A stretch of DNA of 64,000 bases from Kluyvera sp046569695. GTDB lineage: Bacteria; Pseudomonadota; Gammaproteobacteria; Enterobacterales; Enterobacteriaceae. Location: the NCBI RefSeq assembly GCF_046569695.1, contig NZ_JBKHUI010000019.1, positions 38,715-102,714 of the forward strand, given 5' to 3'. This document shows positions 35,946 to 43,644 of this stretch, in pieces; within the stretch, counting starts at the first letter, position 1; every line of letters begins with the position of its first letter. A model generated the notes under the pieces. That model did not search any database, was not told where the DNA came from, and saw nothing but the letters and a program-made list of their open reading frames with translations. The translations under genes were made by a program, and so were the position numbers.

Positions 35946-36098
35946 GATGGTGTACTCCGTGATGTTGTGTGTCTTATTGTTCGGTTCGCGTTTCAGCGAG
36001 AATGAACCCACATTACAACAGGAAATTTATTGCGGAAATTGATATATTCACAACGTCACATTGCAATTTATGCAACGTCGAAAACCGGAGACTCGTCT
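35946..36098. promoter_or_regulatory. ilvC/ilvY divergent promoter and IlvY operator region
   Basis: The 153-bp gap between divergent ilvC and ilvY. It contains a LysR-type site TTGCAATTTATGCAA at 36061-36075 (TTGCA/TGCAA arms) and a related TTGCGGAAATTGA/TTGTGAATAT stretch beside it, consistent with the tandem operators where IlvY senses acetolactate in E. coli. Confidence 0.75.
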
Positions 36099-37001
36099 GT
36101 GGATTTACGCGATCTGAAAACCTTCCTGCATCTGGCGGAAAGCCGCCATTTTGGCCGCAGCGCGCGGGCGATGCACGTCAGCCCGTCCACGCTTTCCCGG
36201 CAGATTCAGCGCCTTGAAGAGGATCTCGGCCAGCCGCTGTTTGTTCGCGATAACCGCACGGTAACGCTGACCGAAGCGGGAGAGGAGCTGCGCGTGTTTG
36301 CCCAGCAGACGCTGTTGCAGTATCAGCAACTACGCCACACCCTTGACCAGCAGGGACCATCTCTTTCCGGCGAGCTGCATATCTTCTGCTCGGTCACCGC
36401 CGCCTATAGCCACCTGCCGCCGATTCTTGACCGTTTCCGCGCCGAGCATCCGTCGGTTGAAATCAAGCTCACTACCGGCGATGCCGCCGATGCGATGGAG
36501 AAGGTCGCCACCAACGAGGCCGATCTCGCCATCGCCGGAAGGCCCGAAACGCTGCCCGGTGCCGTTGCCTTCTCAATGCTGGAGAATCTGGCAGTGGTGC
36601 TGATTGCCCCGGCGCTGCCCTGCCCGGTGCGCAACCAGGTCTCGGTGGATGAGCCAGACTGGTCAACGGTGCCGTTTATCATGGCCGACCAGGGGCCGGT
36701 GCGCCGCCGTATCGAGCTGTGGTTCCGCCGCCATAAAATCAGTAACCCATCCATTTACGCGACCGTCGGCGGACATGAAGCAATGGTATCAATGGTTGCG
36801 CTAGGTTGTGGCGTGGCGCTGATTCCCGAAATCGTGCTGGAAAATAGCCCGGAGCCGGTGCGCAACCGCGTAATGATTTTAGAGCGCAGCGATGAGAAGA
36901 CCCCGTTCGAACTAGGCGTCTGCGTGCAGAAAAAGCGGCTGCATGAACCGTTGGTGGATGCCTTTTGGAAGATTGTGCTGGAGCGCAAAATCGTCGAATA
37001 G
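36099..37001 (+). CDS. ilvY: LysR-type activator of ilvC
   Basis: IlvY activates ilvC with acetolactate/acetohydroxybutyrate as co-inducer and represses itself. With the GTG start at 36099 (after a CGGAG site) the product begins MDLRDLKTFLHLAESRHFGRSARAMHVSPSTLSRQIQRLEEDLG, the LysR helix-turn-helix, and has 300 residues (E. coli 297). The effector domain includes SGELHIFCSVTAAYSHLPPIL. In E. coli ilvA follows convergently; here about 17 kb intervenes. Confidence 0.97.
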   Translation: MDLRDLKTFLHLAESRHFGRSARAMHVSPSTLSRQIQRLEEDLGQPLFVRDNRTVTLTEAGEELRVFAQQTLLQYQQLRHTLDQQGPSLSGELHIFCSVTAAYSHLPPILDRFRAEHPSVEIKLTTGDAADAMEKVATNEADLAIAGRPETLPGAVAFSMLENLAVVLIAPALPCPVRNQVSVDEPDWSTVPFIMADQGPVRRRIELWFRRHKISNPSIYATVGGHEAMVSMVALGCGVALIPEIVLENSPEPVRNRVMILERSDEKTPFELGVCVQKKRLHEPLVDAFWKIVLERKIVE

Positions 37002-37049
37002 CGTTATTGCATTCAGCCCCCAGTCATGCCCCTGGTTCGGGAGATTAAT

Positions 37050-37066
37050 TGGTATCAAAGGTGCCA
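37050..37066. promoter_or_regulatory. candidate operator before dhaK copy 1
   Basis: TGGTATCAAAGGTGCCA is a 17-bp imperfect palindrome (TGGyAyC/GrTrCCA) 66 bp upstream of the first kinase gene. No regulator gene adjoins this operon, so the binding protein is unknown. Confidence 0.3.
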
Positions 37067-37132
37067 GGTGTAAACGGACTCCGCAGGTAAAATCGTCACT
37101 AAAGAAACAGGACCTTACGAGAGGGAGTGACG

Positions 37133-38137
37133 ATGCAAAAACCCAAAAAGATCTTCAACAACACCGATAATATTCGTAACGAAATCATGGAAGGGCTGGT
37201 GTACGCCGGGCGCGGTAAGATCCACGCCCTACCGGAGTATTGCGCGATTTATCGTACGATGGCGCAAAACGGCCAGACCGTTATCGTCAGCGGCGGCGGC
37301 AGCGGCCATGAGCCGACCTTTGCCGGGTTCGTCGGCGAAGGCGGCATCGATGCCTGCGCGCTGGGCGAAGTCTTCACCTCCCCTTCTCCCGACCAAATCA
37401 TTGAAGCCAGCCGGGCCGTACATCAGGGCAACGGCGTGCTGTTCCTCTACGGCAACTATTCCGGCGACGGCATGAACTTTGATATCGCGGCTGAAATCCT
37501 TGCGGAAGAAGGGATTGAGTGCCGAACCGTGCGCGCCACGGATGATATTGCCTCGGCGCCGCCGGAAAGAATGTCCGATCGCCGCGGTGTCGGTGGGCTA
37601 GCGTTTTTGTACAAGCTAACCGGTGCCGCAGCCCAGTTTGAGCACTACGCTCTGCCTGAGCTGGAAGCGCTGGCAATCAAAGCCAACCATAACACCCGCA
37701 CCATTGGCGTCGCACTCAGCGGCTGCGCGCTGCCGCAGGCCGATGCCTTTAACTTCACGCTGGCCGATAACGAAATCGAGCTGGGCATTGGCATTCACGG
37801 CGAGCCCGGGCTATGTCGCATTCCGATGCCGCAGAGCGATGAGCTGGTTGAGATGATGATTGAACGCCTGTGCAACGACCTTCCTTTCGCCAAGGGCGAC
37901 AGCGTGTGCGTGAGCGTCAACAACCTCGGTGCGCTAAGTAATACCGAGTTGATGGTGGTCACCCGCAAAGTCGGCATGGCGCTAGCGGCGCGCGGCATCG
38001 AAACCTACGACGTGCAGGTTGGCCATTTCTGCACCTCGCTGGAAATGTCCGGCTTTTCCCTGAGTATGCTGCGGCTGGACGACGAAATGCAGCGCCTGTA
38101 CGACCACCCTATTCGCACCCTCGGCTGGAGAAACTAA
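37133..38137 (+). CDS. dhaK: DhaK-type ketose kinase subunit, copy 1
   Basis: A 334-residue DhaK-family protein that binds its ketose covalently. Visible residues: GGGSGHEP (His59, equal to E. coli His56), LYGNYSGDGMNF with Asp112 (equal to Asp109), and GIHGEPG with the hemiaminal His222 (equal to His218). The Lys104 of E. coli DhaK is replaced by Gly107, as in copy 2, so the substrate may not be dihydroxyacetone. The ATG at 37133 follows GAGAGGGAG. Its partner DhaL gene starts 1 bp after the stop. No DhaM gene is present, so the phosphate donor could be ATP. Confidence 0.85.
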   Translation: MQKPKKIFNNTDNIRNEIMEGLVYAGRGKIHALPEYCAIYRTMAQNGQTVIVSGGGSGHEPTFAGFVGEGGIDACALGEVFTSPSPDQIIEASRAVHQGNGVLFLYGNYSGDGMNFDIAAEILAEEGIECRTVRATDDIASAPPERMSDRRGVGGLAFLYKLTGAAAQFEHYALPELEALAIKANHNTRTIGVALSGCALPQADAFNFTLADNEIELGIGIHGEPGLCRIPMPQSDELVEMMIERLCNDLPFAKGDSVCVSVNNLGALSNTELMVVTRKVGMALAARGIETYDVQVGHFCTSLEMSGFSLSMLRLDDEMQRLYDHPIRTLGWRN

Positions 38138-38138
38138 G

Positions 38139-38768
38139 ATGAATACCACACAATTTATCGCCTGCCTGCGGTACGTCTCTGAGGGGATGATCGCCAGTGA
38201 GCCGCGGCTGACCGCGCTCGATCAGGTGATTGGCGATGGTGACCACGGTATTGGCATTAAACGCGGTTTTACCGCGCTTAACGCACTACTCGCCGCACCT
38301 GAATTTACCGCTACCGATATTGGCGACGCTCTGCTGCAAAGCGGTACTCGCCTGATGACCAGTATGGGCGGCGCCTCCGGCGCGATTTTCGGCACCCTTT
38401 TCCGCGCTGGGGGTAAAGGTCTGGCTGGGCGCGCTGAGCTGGATGCCGCTACCCTCTCCGAATGGTTGGCGATCGGCTTGCAGGCCATCCACCAGCGCGG
38501 CGGTGCCGAGCCGGGGGACAAAACCATGGTCGATGCGCTGGCCGCCGCCGCCGAGTGCGCCAAAACGGACGTCGCGCTAGCGCTGCCGGAAGCCCTTAAC
38601 CACTGCGCACAGGCAGCGATGGCAGGCGCAGAGGGAACCAGCGCGATGGTTGCCCGCTTTGGGCGGGCAAAAAATCTGGGTGAGCGGGCCATCGGTCACT
38701 GCGACCCTGGCGCAGTGTCGATGGCGCTGATCCTGCAGTTTATGGCGGAATTTACCCATCAGAACTAA
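38139..38768 (+). CDS. dhaL: DhaL-type nucleotide-binding kinase subunit, copy 1
   Basis: The 209-residue partner of the preceding DhaK. The Mg-binding motif LDQVIGDGDHG (three aspartates and the following His) is intact, as are GGASGAIFGTLFRAGGKGL, PGDKTMVDAL and GEGTSAM-like AEGTSAMVARFGRAKNLGERAIGHCDPGA. DhaL carries ADP/ATP and transfers phosphate to the DhaK-bound ketose. It ends at a terminator 25 bp downstream, making a two-gene operon. Confidence 0.87.
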   Translation: MNTTQFIACLRYVSEGMIASEPRLTALDQVIGDGDHGIGIKRGFTALNALLAAPEFTATDIGDALLQSGTRLMTSMGGASGAIFGTLFRAGGKGLAGRAELDAATLSEWLAIGLQAIHQRGGAEPGDKTMVDALAAAAECAKTDVALALPEALNHCAQAAMAGAEGTSAMVARFGRAKNLGERAIGHCDPGAVSMALILQFMAEFTHQN

Positions 38769-38793
38769 CCTGCAATAGCGCTCAACATCTACA

Positions 38794-38822
38794 GGGGCCA
38801 TGTTTACGCATGGCCCTTTTCT
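38794..38822 (+). terminator. terminator of the first dhaKL operon
   Basis: GGGGCCATG-tttacg-CATGGCCC followed by TTTTCTGT, 25 bp after the dhaL stop. Confidence 0.88.
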
Positions 38823-38887
38823 GTCCTGCGGCCCGGCGTCTGACGGCTAAAATCAGTGGTAGATTCAGTATTGGCGCTCCTTTTCTG

Positions 38888-38893
38888 TATAAT
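38888..38893 (+). promoter_or_regulatory. -10 box of the fabV promoter
   Basis: A perfect TATAAT lies 111 bp before the fabV start, giving a leader of about 105 nt. The -35 at 17-bp spacing (TCAGTA) is poor, so an activator may be needed. Confidence 0.6.
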
Positions 38894-38927
38894 GTTGCGA
38901 TCCATTGTAGTGGGGGGCTTGTTAACC

Positions 38928-38972
38928 ATGTCGTTAAGCAAGCCAGAACAGACGGTGTCATTGCGCACTTGA
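38928..38972 (+). CDS. possible 14-codon upstream ORF in the fabV leader
   Basis: ATG at 38928 opens MSLSKPEQTVSLRT followed by TGA, preceded by a GGGGGG stretch ten bases upstream and ending 32 bp before fabV. It lies wholly within the predicted fabV leader. fabV itself lacks an evident ribosome site. I cannot tell whether this is translated. Confidence 0.3.
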   Translation: MSLSKPEQTVSLRT

Positions 38973-39004
38973 CAGCGAAAATACAAACTTAATTAGCCAT
39001 CATT

Positions 39005-40198
39005 ATGATAATCAAACCAAAAATTCGTGGATTCATCTGTACAACGACCCATCCGACTGGCTGTAAAGTCAATGTGGAAAAACAGATCGAGTACGTTAAG
39101 CAAAACGGGAAAATCGAGAACGGCCCTTCCCGTGTGCTGGTGATCGGTGCTTCCACCGGTTACGGCCTTGCATCCAGAATTTCCGCCGCCTTTGGCAGCG
39201 GTGCCGCCACTATCGGCGTATTTTTCGAAAAACCAGGCACGGAGTCCAAACCAGGTTCCGCGGGCTGGTATAACTCTGCCGCCTTCGACGAAGCGGCCAA
39301 GCGTGAAGGTCTGTATTCCAAAAGCATCAACGGCGATGCGTTCTCTGACGAATGCCGCGATGAAGTGATCAAACTCATCAAAGAAGACCTGGGTCAGATT
39401 GATCTGGTGGTTTACTCACTGGCTTCCCCAGTGCGTAAAATGCCAAAAACCGGTGAAGTCGTCCGTTCTGCACTGAAGCCAATCGGCGAGGTTTACACCT
39501 CTAAAGCGATTGATACCAACAAAGATCAGATCATGACCGCCAGCATTGAGCCGGCAACCGAAGAAGAAGTTCAGAACACCGTTACCGTAATGGGCGGCGA
39601 AGACTGGGAACTGTGGATGGGTGCGCTGAGCGAAGCTGGCGTGCTGGCTGAAGGCGTGAAAACCGTAGCCTACTCCTACATCGGTACCGACCTGACCTGG
39701 CCAATCTACTGGCACGGCGCGCTGGGCAAAGCGAAAGAAGACCTCGATCGCGCGGCGGGTGAACTGCGTAACCAGCTGGCTCCGCTGAACGGTTCCGCGA
39801 ACGTTGCGGTACTGAAGTCCGTCATCACTCAGGCGTCTTCCGCTATTCCAGTGATGCCGCTGTACATCTCCATGGTCTTCAAGCTGATGAAAGCACAGGG
39901 GATTCATGAAGGTTGTATCGAGCAGATCAACCGTCTGATGACCACCAGCCTGTACGGCGATAAAGTGGCGCTTGATGACAACCAGCGTATCCGCATGGAC
40001 GACTGGGAACTGCGTGAAGATATTCAGCAGGCATGTCGCGACCTGTGGCCGCTGATCACCACTGAAAACCTGGCGCAAGAAACCGACTATGCAGGCTACA
40101 AGCAGGAATTCCTGAACCTGTTCGGTTTTGGCCTCGACGGCGTGGACTACGATGCTGACGTGAACACCGAAGTCGAATTCGACGTGATCACGCTGTAA
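39005..40198 (+). CDS. fabV: enoyl-[acyl-carrier-protein] reductase FabV
   Basis: FabV reduces trans-2-enoyl-ACP/CoA with NADH in the last step of fatty-acid elongation and, unlike FabI, is little affected by triclosan. The 397-residue protein begins MIIKPKIRGFICTTTHPTGC, carries the NAD-binding loop VLVIGASTGYGLASRI (about 45-60), and the extended SDR active site Tyr235-x8-Lys244 in YWHGALGKAK, the exact numbering known for FabV. Single gene with its own promoter and terminator in the accessory block between ilvY and ilvA. E. coli lacks it and depends on FabI. Confidence 0.97.
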   Translation: MIIKPKIRGFICTTTHPTGCKVNVEKQIEYVKQNGKIENGPSRVLVIGASTGYGLASRISAAFGSGAATIGVFFEKPGTESKPGSAGWYNSAAFDEAAKREGLYSKSINGDAFSDECRDEVIKLIKEDLGQIDLVVYSLASPVRKMPKTGEVVRSALKPIGEVYTSKAIDTNKDQIMTASIEPATEEEVQNTVTVMGGEDWELWMGALSEAGVLAEGVKTVAYSYIGTDLTWPIYWHGALGKAKEDLDRAAGELRNQLAPLNGSANVAVLKSVITQASSAIPVMPLYISMVFKLMKAQGIHEGCIEQINRLMTTSLYGDKVALDDNQRIRMDDWELREDIQQACRDLWPLITTENLAQETDYAGYKQEFLNLFGFGLDGVDYDADVNTEVEFDVITL

Positions 40199-40232
40199 TT
40201 TGTTGATGTAGTAACAAAAGCAGACCACTGAT

Positions 40233-40263
40233 AAAGCCCTGGCTAAAAAAGCCGGGGCTTTTA
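40233..40263 (+). terminator. terminator of fabV
   Basis: AAGCCCTGGCT-aaaaa-AGCCGGGGCTT followed by TTAAC; the stem has one bulge. It lies 35 bp after fabV. Confidence 0.85.
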
Positions 40264-40620
40264 ACTAATAAGGTCTGGACTTAATAACAACCGCTCCTGT
40301 ACGATTCAATCCAACTTCCAATATATAACGTCAATTAAGCACTGAATGGAATTAATAGCTTCATCCAGATTAACTATATATCAATGGATGACCTATATTT
40401 CTCCACAATAATTTACAGCATGAATTAAACGAAATACTTCCATTAAATAGTTAGAGACTATCCTAATAGACACCATTTTGCAGTCAGTTTAAACCTGGAT
40501 ACCTGATCCCAGCATACTGGTAGGCCAAGCCTCATAGGGCTTTAAGCGGTTATAGGTGGACGATAAAATGGCCCATTTGGATAGGCTCTGAATCCTGCTC
40601 ATGGATTGGAGCTTAATATT
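40264..40620 (+). promoter_or_regulatory. AT-rich upstream region and structured leader of the glycosyltransferase operon
   Basis: About 360 bp without a gene. The first 230 bp is strikingly AT-rich. The last 95 bp holds three successive hairpins: AAGCCTcatAGGGCTT (40527-40542), AAATGGcCCATTT (40566-40578) and GCTC-TG-AATCC...GGATT-G-GAGC (40585-40612). The 3' arm of the last contains the only ribosome-binding site (GGAG, 40608-40611) for the following ATG, so folding would mask translation. No ops/JUMPstart element (GGCGGTAGCNT) is present. The promoter could not be placed firmly. Confidence 0.55.
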
Positions 40621-41910
40621 ATGCACTCAACAAACCTATATCATCCTGACCATTCAGGTAATTTATTAAGATCGCCTAAATATATTCAAGAACAGGTGAC
40701 TCTCCCGCCAGGAGATATAACAACAGCGGATCACCGTCCCTTTGTTTCGGCAATCATTCCATGCCTGAATGAAGAAATGACGCTTGCCATCTGCATTAAT
40801 AAAATAATGGCCGCCTTTGAGCGTCGAGGTATTCGAGGTGAAGTCGTCGTGGGGGATAATGGTTCAACGGACAAATCCGTTGAGATTGCCACATCACTGG
40901 GTGCCCGGGTTATTCACCAACCCGTCAAAGGCTATGGTGCGGCAATAAGCGCGGCTGCCCAAGCAGCGCAGGGTAAGTATCTCATCATGGCCGACGCCGA
41001 TGACTCTTATGACTGGAGCCAAATTGATATTTTCGTTGATGCACTGGAAAACGGCGCTGACTTCGTGATGGGTAATCGATTTGCCGGAGGAATAGAACCA
41101 GGGGCTATGCCCCCTCTGCATCGCTATCTGGGTAACCCGCTGCTTTCGGGCATTGCCCGACTGCTTTATCACTCTCCTATTCGTGACTTTCACTGCGGGA
41201 TGCGGGCCTTCACCCGCGAGGCGTTCCAGAAGATATCCGCCCACGCTACCGGTATGGAATTTGCCTCCGAAATGATCATTAACGCACATCGCGCAGACCT
41301 CACCATCCGTGAAGTGCCGATCAAGCTCTACCCGGATAAACGCAACCGCCCGCCTCATTTACGCTCATTTCGCGATGGCTGGCGGCACCTGCGCCTTCTC
41401 ATTGCCCACGCCCCGGATAAGCTATATTTGATCCCCGGATTTACGTTGCTCCTGCTCGGAACAATCGGCCTTGCGCTGCTTGCTGCGGGCCCCATCGAAA
41501 TCAACGGTCACTATTTTGGTATTCATTTCGTCGCCCTGGCAACCATGTCGACGCTCATTGGCCTGATCTCAATCCTGCTAGGCGTGCTAGCTAAGGTCGC
41601 TATCGCCATTTATCAACCCGTTGCACAAAGTCGGATGATTTGCTGGCTGAGACGAGCGCACACGCTGGAATGGCTGGTTTTCGGCGGCTCTGCTCTGGCC
41701 GTATCAGGTTTTTTTGCCGACCTCCTCCTGGCCTTTCAATGGCTTTTTACCCAAGGTTCAATGGAACAGTCGGTACATGTTGTTTTTATCATTAGCACCG
41801 TGTGTATCGCTGGTGTGCTAATGGTGCTGGCCGGATTCGTACTGCAGCTGCTGCTGGATATCCTGAATCGGCTTGATTCAAACTCATCAACAAAAGGATC
41901 GGCAGTATGA
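40621..41910 (+). CDS. GT2 polyprenyl-phosphate sugar synthase with C-terminal membrane domain
   Basis: A 429-residue protein with a DPM1/GtrB-like GT-A domain: FVSAIIPCLNEEMTLAICI (41-59), GDNGSTDKS (78-86), the metal-binding DADD at 125-128, GNRFAGGIEPGAMPPLHRYLGN and DFHCGMRAF (189-197). Four hydrophobic helices follow (about 269-289, 304-330, 350-377, 386-414). The family transfers a sugar from a nucleotide to polyprenyl phosphate at the cytoplasmic face. Start at ATG 40621. First gene of a six-gene coupled operon; the donor sugar cannot be told from sequence. Confidence 0.88.
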   Translation: MHSTNLYHPDHSGNLLRSPKYIQEQVTLPPGDITTADHRPFVSAIIPCLNEEMTLAICINKIMAAFERRGIRGEVVVGDNGSTDKSVEIATSLGARVIHQPVKGYGAAISAAAQAAQGKYLIMADADDSYDWSQIDIFVDALENGADFVMGNRFAGGIEPGAMPPLHRYLGNPLLSGIARLLYHSPIRDFHCGMRAFTREAFQKISAHATGMEFASEMIINAHRADLTIREVPIKLYPDKRNRPPHLRSFRDGWRHLRLLIAHAPDKLYLIPGFTLLLLGTIGLALLAAGPIEINGHYFGIHFVALATMSTLIGLISILLGVLAKVAIAIYQPVAQSRMICWLRRAHTLEWLVFGGSALAVSGFFADLLLAFQWLFTQGSMEQSVHVVFIISTVCIAGVLMVLAGFVLQLLLDILNRLDSNSSTKGSAV

Positions 41911-42596
41911 AAGGAAGCAGAGCCATCCCACGTATTTGGCATACTGACTGGCTGCTGCTACGAGCGCTGAGGCAACGGTTACGCGAGCAGGCAGAACGCC
42001 ACGTTCAGCCCGGTACATTCATGGTCGACTACGGCTGCGGCGATACCCCCTATGCCGAGATGATGCGCCAGCTGAATATCGACTACTGCGGCGCCGATCT
42101 GGACGACAGCGGCACGCTCAAAATTGACCCACAGGGACGCATCCCTTTAGCGGATGGTGCCGCCGGAGCCGTGCTTTCAGTCCAGGTACTGGAACATGTC
42201 AGAGACCTTGATGCCTATTGCGCCGAGATTCGGCGTCTGTTAGCGGACGATGGCCTCTTATTACTCTCCACGCATGGAACCTGGCTCTATCATCCTCATC
42301 CCGAAGATCACCGCCGCTGGACCCGCACTGGTCTCATAGCCGATCTCGCCGATCGTGGGTTCGTGGTGGATGAAGTCGAAGCGCTGGTTGGCCCGTTAGC
42401 CACCACGACCATTATCCGCCTGACAGGGTTTGCTTTTTTCCTCCGTCGGCTCCCCATCATCGGTGGTATTCTTGCCTCTGGTTTAGCCATCATGATGAAT
42501 CTGCGAGCGATGTTCGAAGATTATGTCACTCCAGCGCACATACGCCATGATAACGCCTGCGTATTTTTACTCCGTGCACGGAAAGCTCCCCGATGA
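41907..42596 (+). CDS. class I SAM methyltransferase of the glycan operon (1)
   Basis: A 229-residue protein with SAM motif I VDYGCGDTPYAEMM (40-53), acidic loop GADLDDSG, motif around LSVQVLEHVRDLDAY, and HGTWLYHPHPEDHRRWT, a segment common in methyltransferases of glycan gene clusters. A C-terminal hydrophobic stretch (about 170-200) suggests membrane association. Its ATG overlaps the previous stop by 4 bp. It probably methylates a sugar or lipid-linked glycan; the acceptor is unknown. Confidence 0.83.
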   Translation: MKGSRAIPRIWHTDWLLLRALRQRLREQAERHVQPGTFMVDYGCGDTPYAEMMRQLNIDYCGADLDDSGTLKIDPQGRIPLADGAAGAVLSVQVLEHVRDLDAYCAEIRRLLADDGLLLLSTHGTWLYHPHPEDHRRWTRTGLIADLADRGFVVDEVEALVGPLATTTIIRLTGFAFFLRRLPIIGGILASGLAIMMNLRAMFEDYVTPAHIRHDNACVFLLRARKAPR

Positions 42597-42985
42597 AAAT
42601 GCGTACCCCTTTCGCTTACCTCTGCGTATCGGGTAGTTGTTTCCTGGGACATAATGCCGTCATGGTTGTGGCGGAGCGTTTATGTGCAGCACTCTGGCTA
42701 GCCGTCCTGTTATCTTTCGCTGCCGTCGCTATCGTCGGTTATCTGTTGCATAGCTTATTCACGTTTAAACAGCCGCTGTCACTTTGTGCCTTTAGCCGTT
42801 ACACCTTCAGCATGTTGCTGAATATCCCGCTGACATTTGCCACCACCTGGTTTTGGTATCACTGGTTGGGATTACCCATGCCCGCAGCTGCACCGCTTGC
42901 TTCGCTCTGCATGATCGCGCTGAATTTTCTTCTTAGCCGCTGGGCGATTAGTACTTCAGAACGCAATAAGGCCGTCCACATATGA
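42593..42985 (+). CDS. GtrA family membrane protein (putative polyprenyl-P-sugar flippase)
   Basis: 130 residues with four hydrophobic segments and the GtrA layout: YLCVSGSCFLGHNAVMVVAE, then FAAVAIVGYLLHSLFTFKQPLSLCAFSRY, where the F-x-F/K turn and the following aromatic residues are typical, and a final LNFLLSRWAI. GtrA proteins are thought to flip undecaprenyl-phosphate sugars to the periplasm in Shigella/Salmonella serotype conversion. Coupled by 4-bp overlaps to both neighbours. Confidence 0.85.
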   Translation: MKMRTPFAYLCVSGSCFLGHNAVMVVAERLCAALWLAVLLSFAAVAIVGYLLHSLFTFKQPLSLCAFSRYTFSMLLNIPLTFATTWFWYHWLGLPMPAAAPLASLCMIALNFLLSRWAISTSERNKAVHI

Positions 42986-43644
42986 CTAACGCCCCTATAA
43001 CCTCGCAGCATTTACAGAATATTTTGTCACGCTACCTCGCGATGTATCGCACAAAAACCCCATGCTACCAGGCAACAATGTTGAACAGCCTGGGGGCTGT
43101 CTGGAAACAGCACCATAAACGCGTGCTTGACGTTGGTGGCGGAACCGGCGTGATGGCTCAAGCGATGGCTGAACTTTTTCCAATCGATGAGGTTGTCTCG
43201 GTCGATCTCGTTGACCGTTTCTGCGCTTCGTTAACCATTCAGACGCAGCAATACGATGGCGCTACGCTACCTTTTGCGGATGGCACATTTTCAGCGGCAA
43301 CGCTGAATAATGTCCTACATCACGTCCCCCTTGCTGCCCGAAGTGGGTTACTTCGGGAAATCGCGCGAGTCGTAGACGGCCCGCTGTATATCAAAGACCA
43401 TGAGAGCGTTGGAAAATTGGATAACGCGCGACTGACGCTGATGGATGCAATAGGCAACATTCCATTCGGTGGCATGCTGTGGGCGCGTTACCTATCCCGC
43501 CGGGAGTGGGAAACGCTAGCCAGCGAGAGCGGCTATCGCATTATCGCACGTGCTGTACCGTTGCAATATCGCCGGGGCATCTATGCCCTCATCTTCCCCA
43601 ACCGTCTGGAAATAACGATGCGGCTGGAAAAGGTGTCACCTTGA
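42982..43644 (+). CDS. class I SAM methyltransferase of the glycan operon (2)
   Basis: A 220-residue Methyltransf_11-like protein: motif I RVLDVGGGTGVMAQAMAE (47-64), SVDLVDRF, and ATLNNVLHHVPLAARSGLLREIARV. It is not obviously similar to the first methyltransferase of this operon beyond the fold. 4-bp overlaps with gtrA-like and GT4 genes show it is an integral member. The substrate is unknown. Confidence 0.82.
   Translation: MTNAPITSQHLQNILSRYLAMYRTKTPCYQATMLNSLGAVWKQHHKRVLDVGGGTGVMAQAMAELFPIDEVVSVDLVDRFCASLTIQTQQYDGATLPFADGTFSAATLNNVLHHVPLAARSGLLREIARVVDGPLYIKDHESVGKLDNARLTLMDAIGNIPFGGMLWARYLSRREWETLASESGYRIIARAVPLQYRRGIYALIFPNRLEITMRLEKVSP

Noticed and set aside
40264..40620. Phase-variation control like Salmonella gtr operons, or RfaH/ops control
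   Set aside because: Only one GATC site is present (40504-40507), not the paired sites needed for Dam/OxyR switching, and no GGCGGTAGCNT ops element is found.
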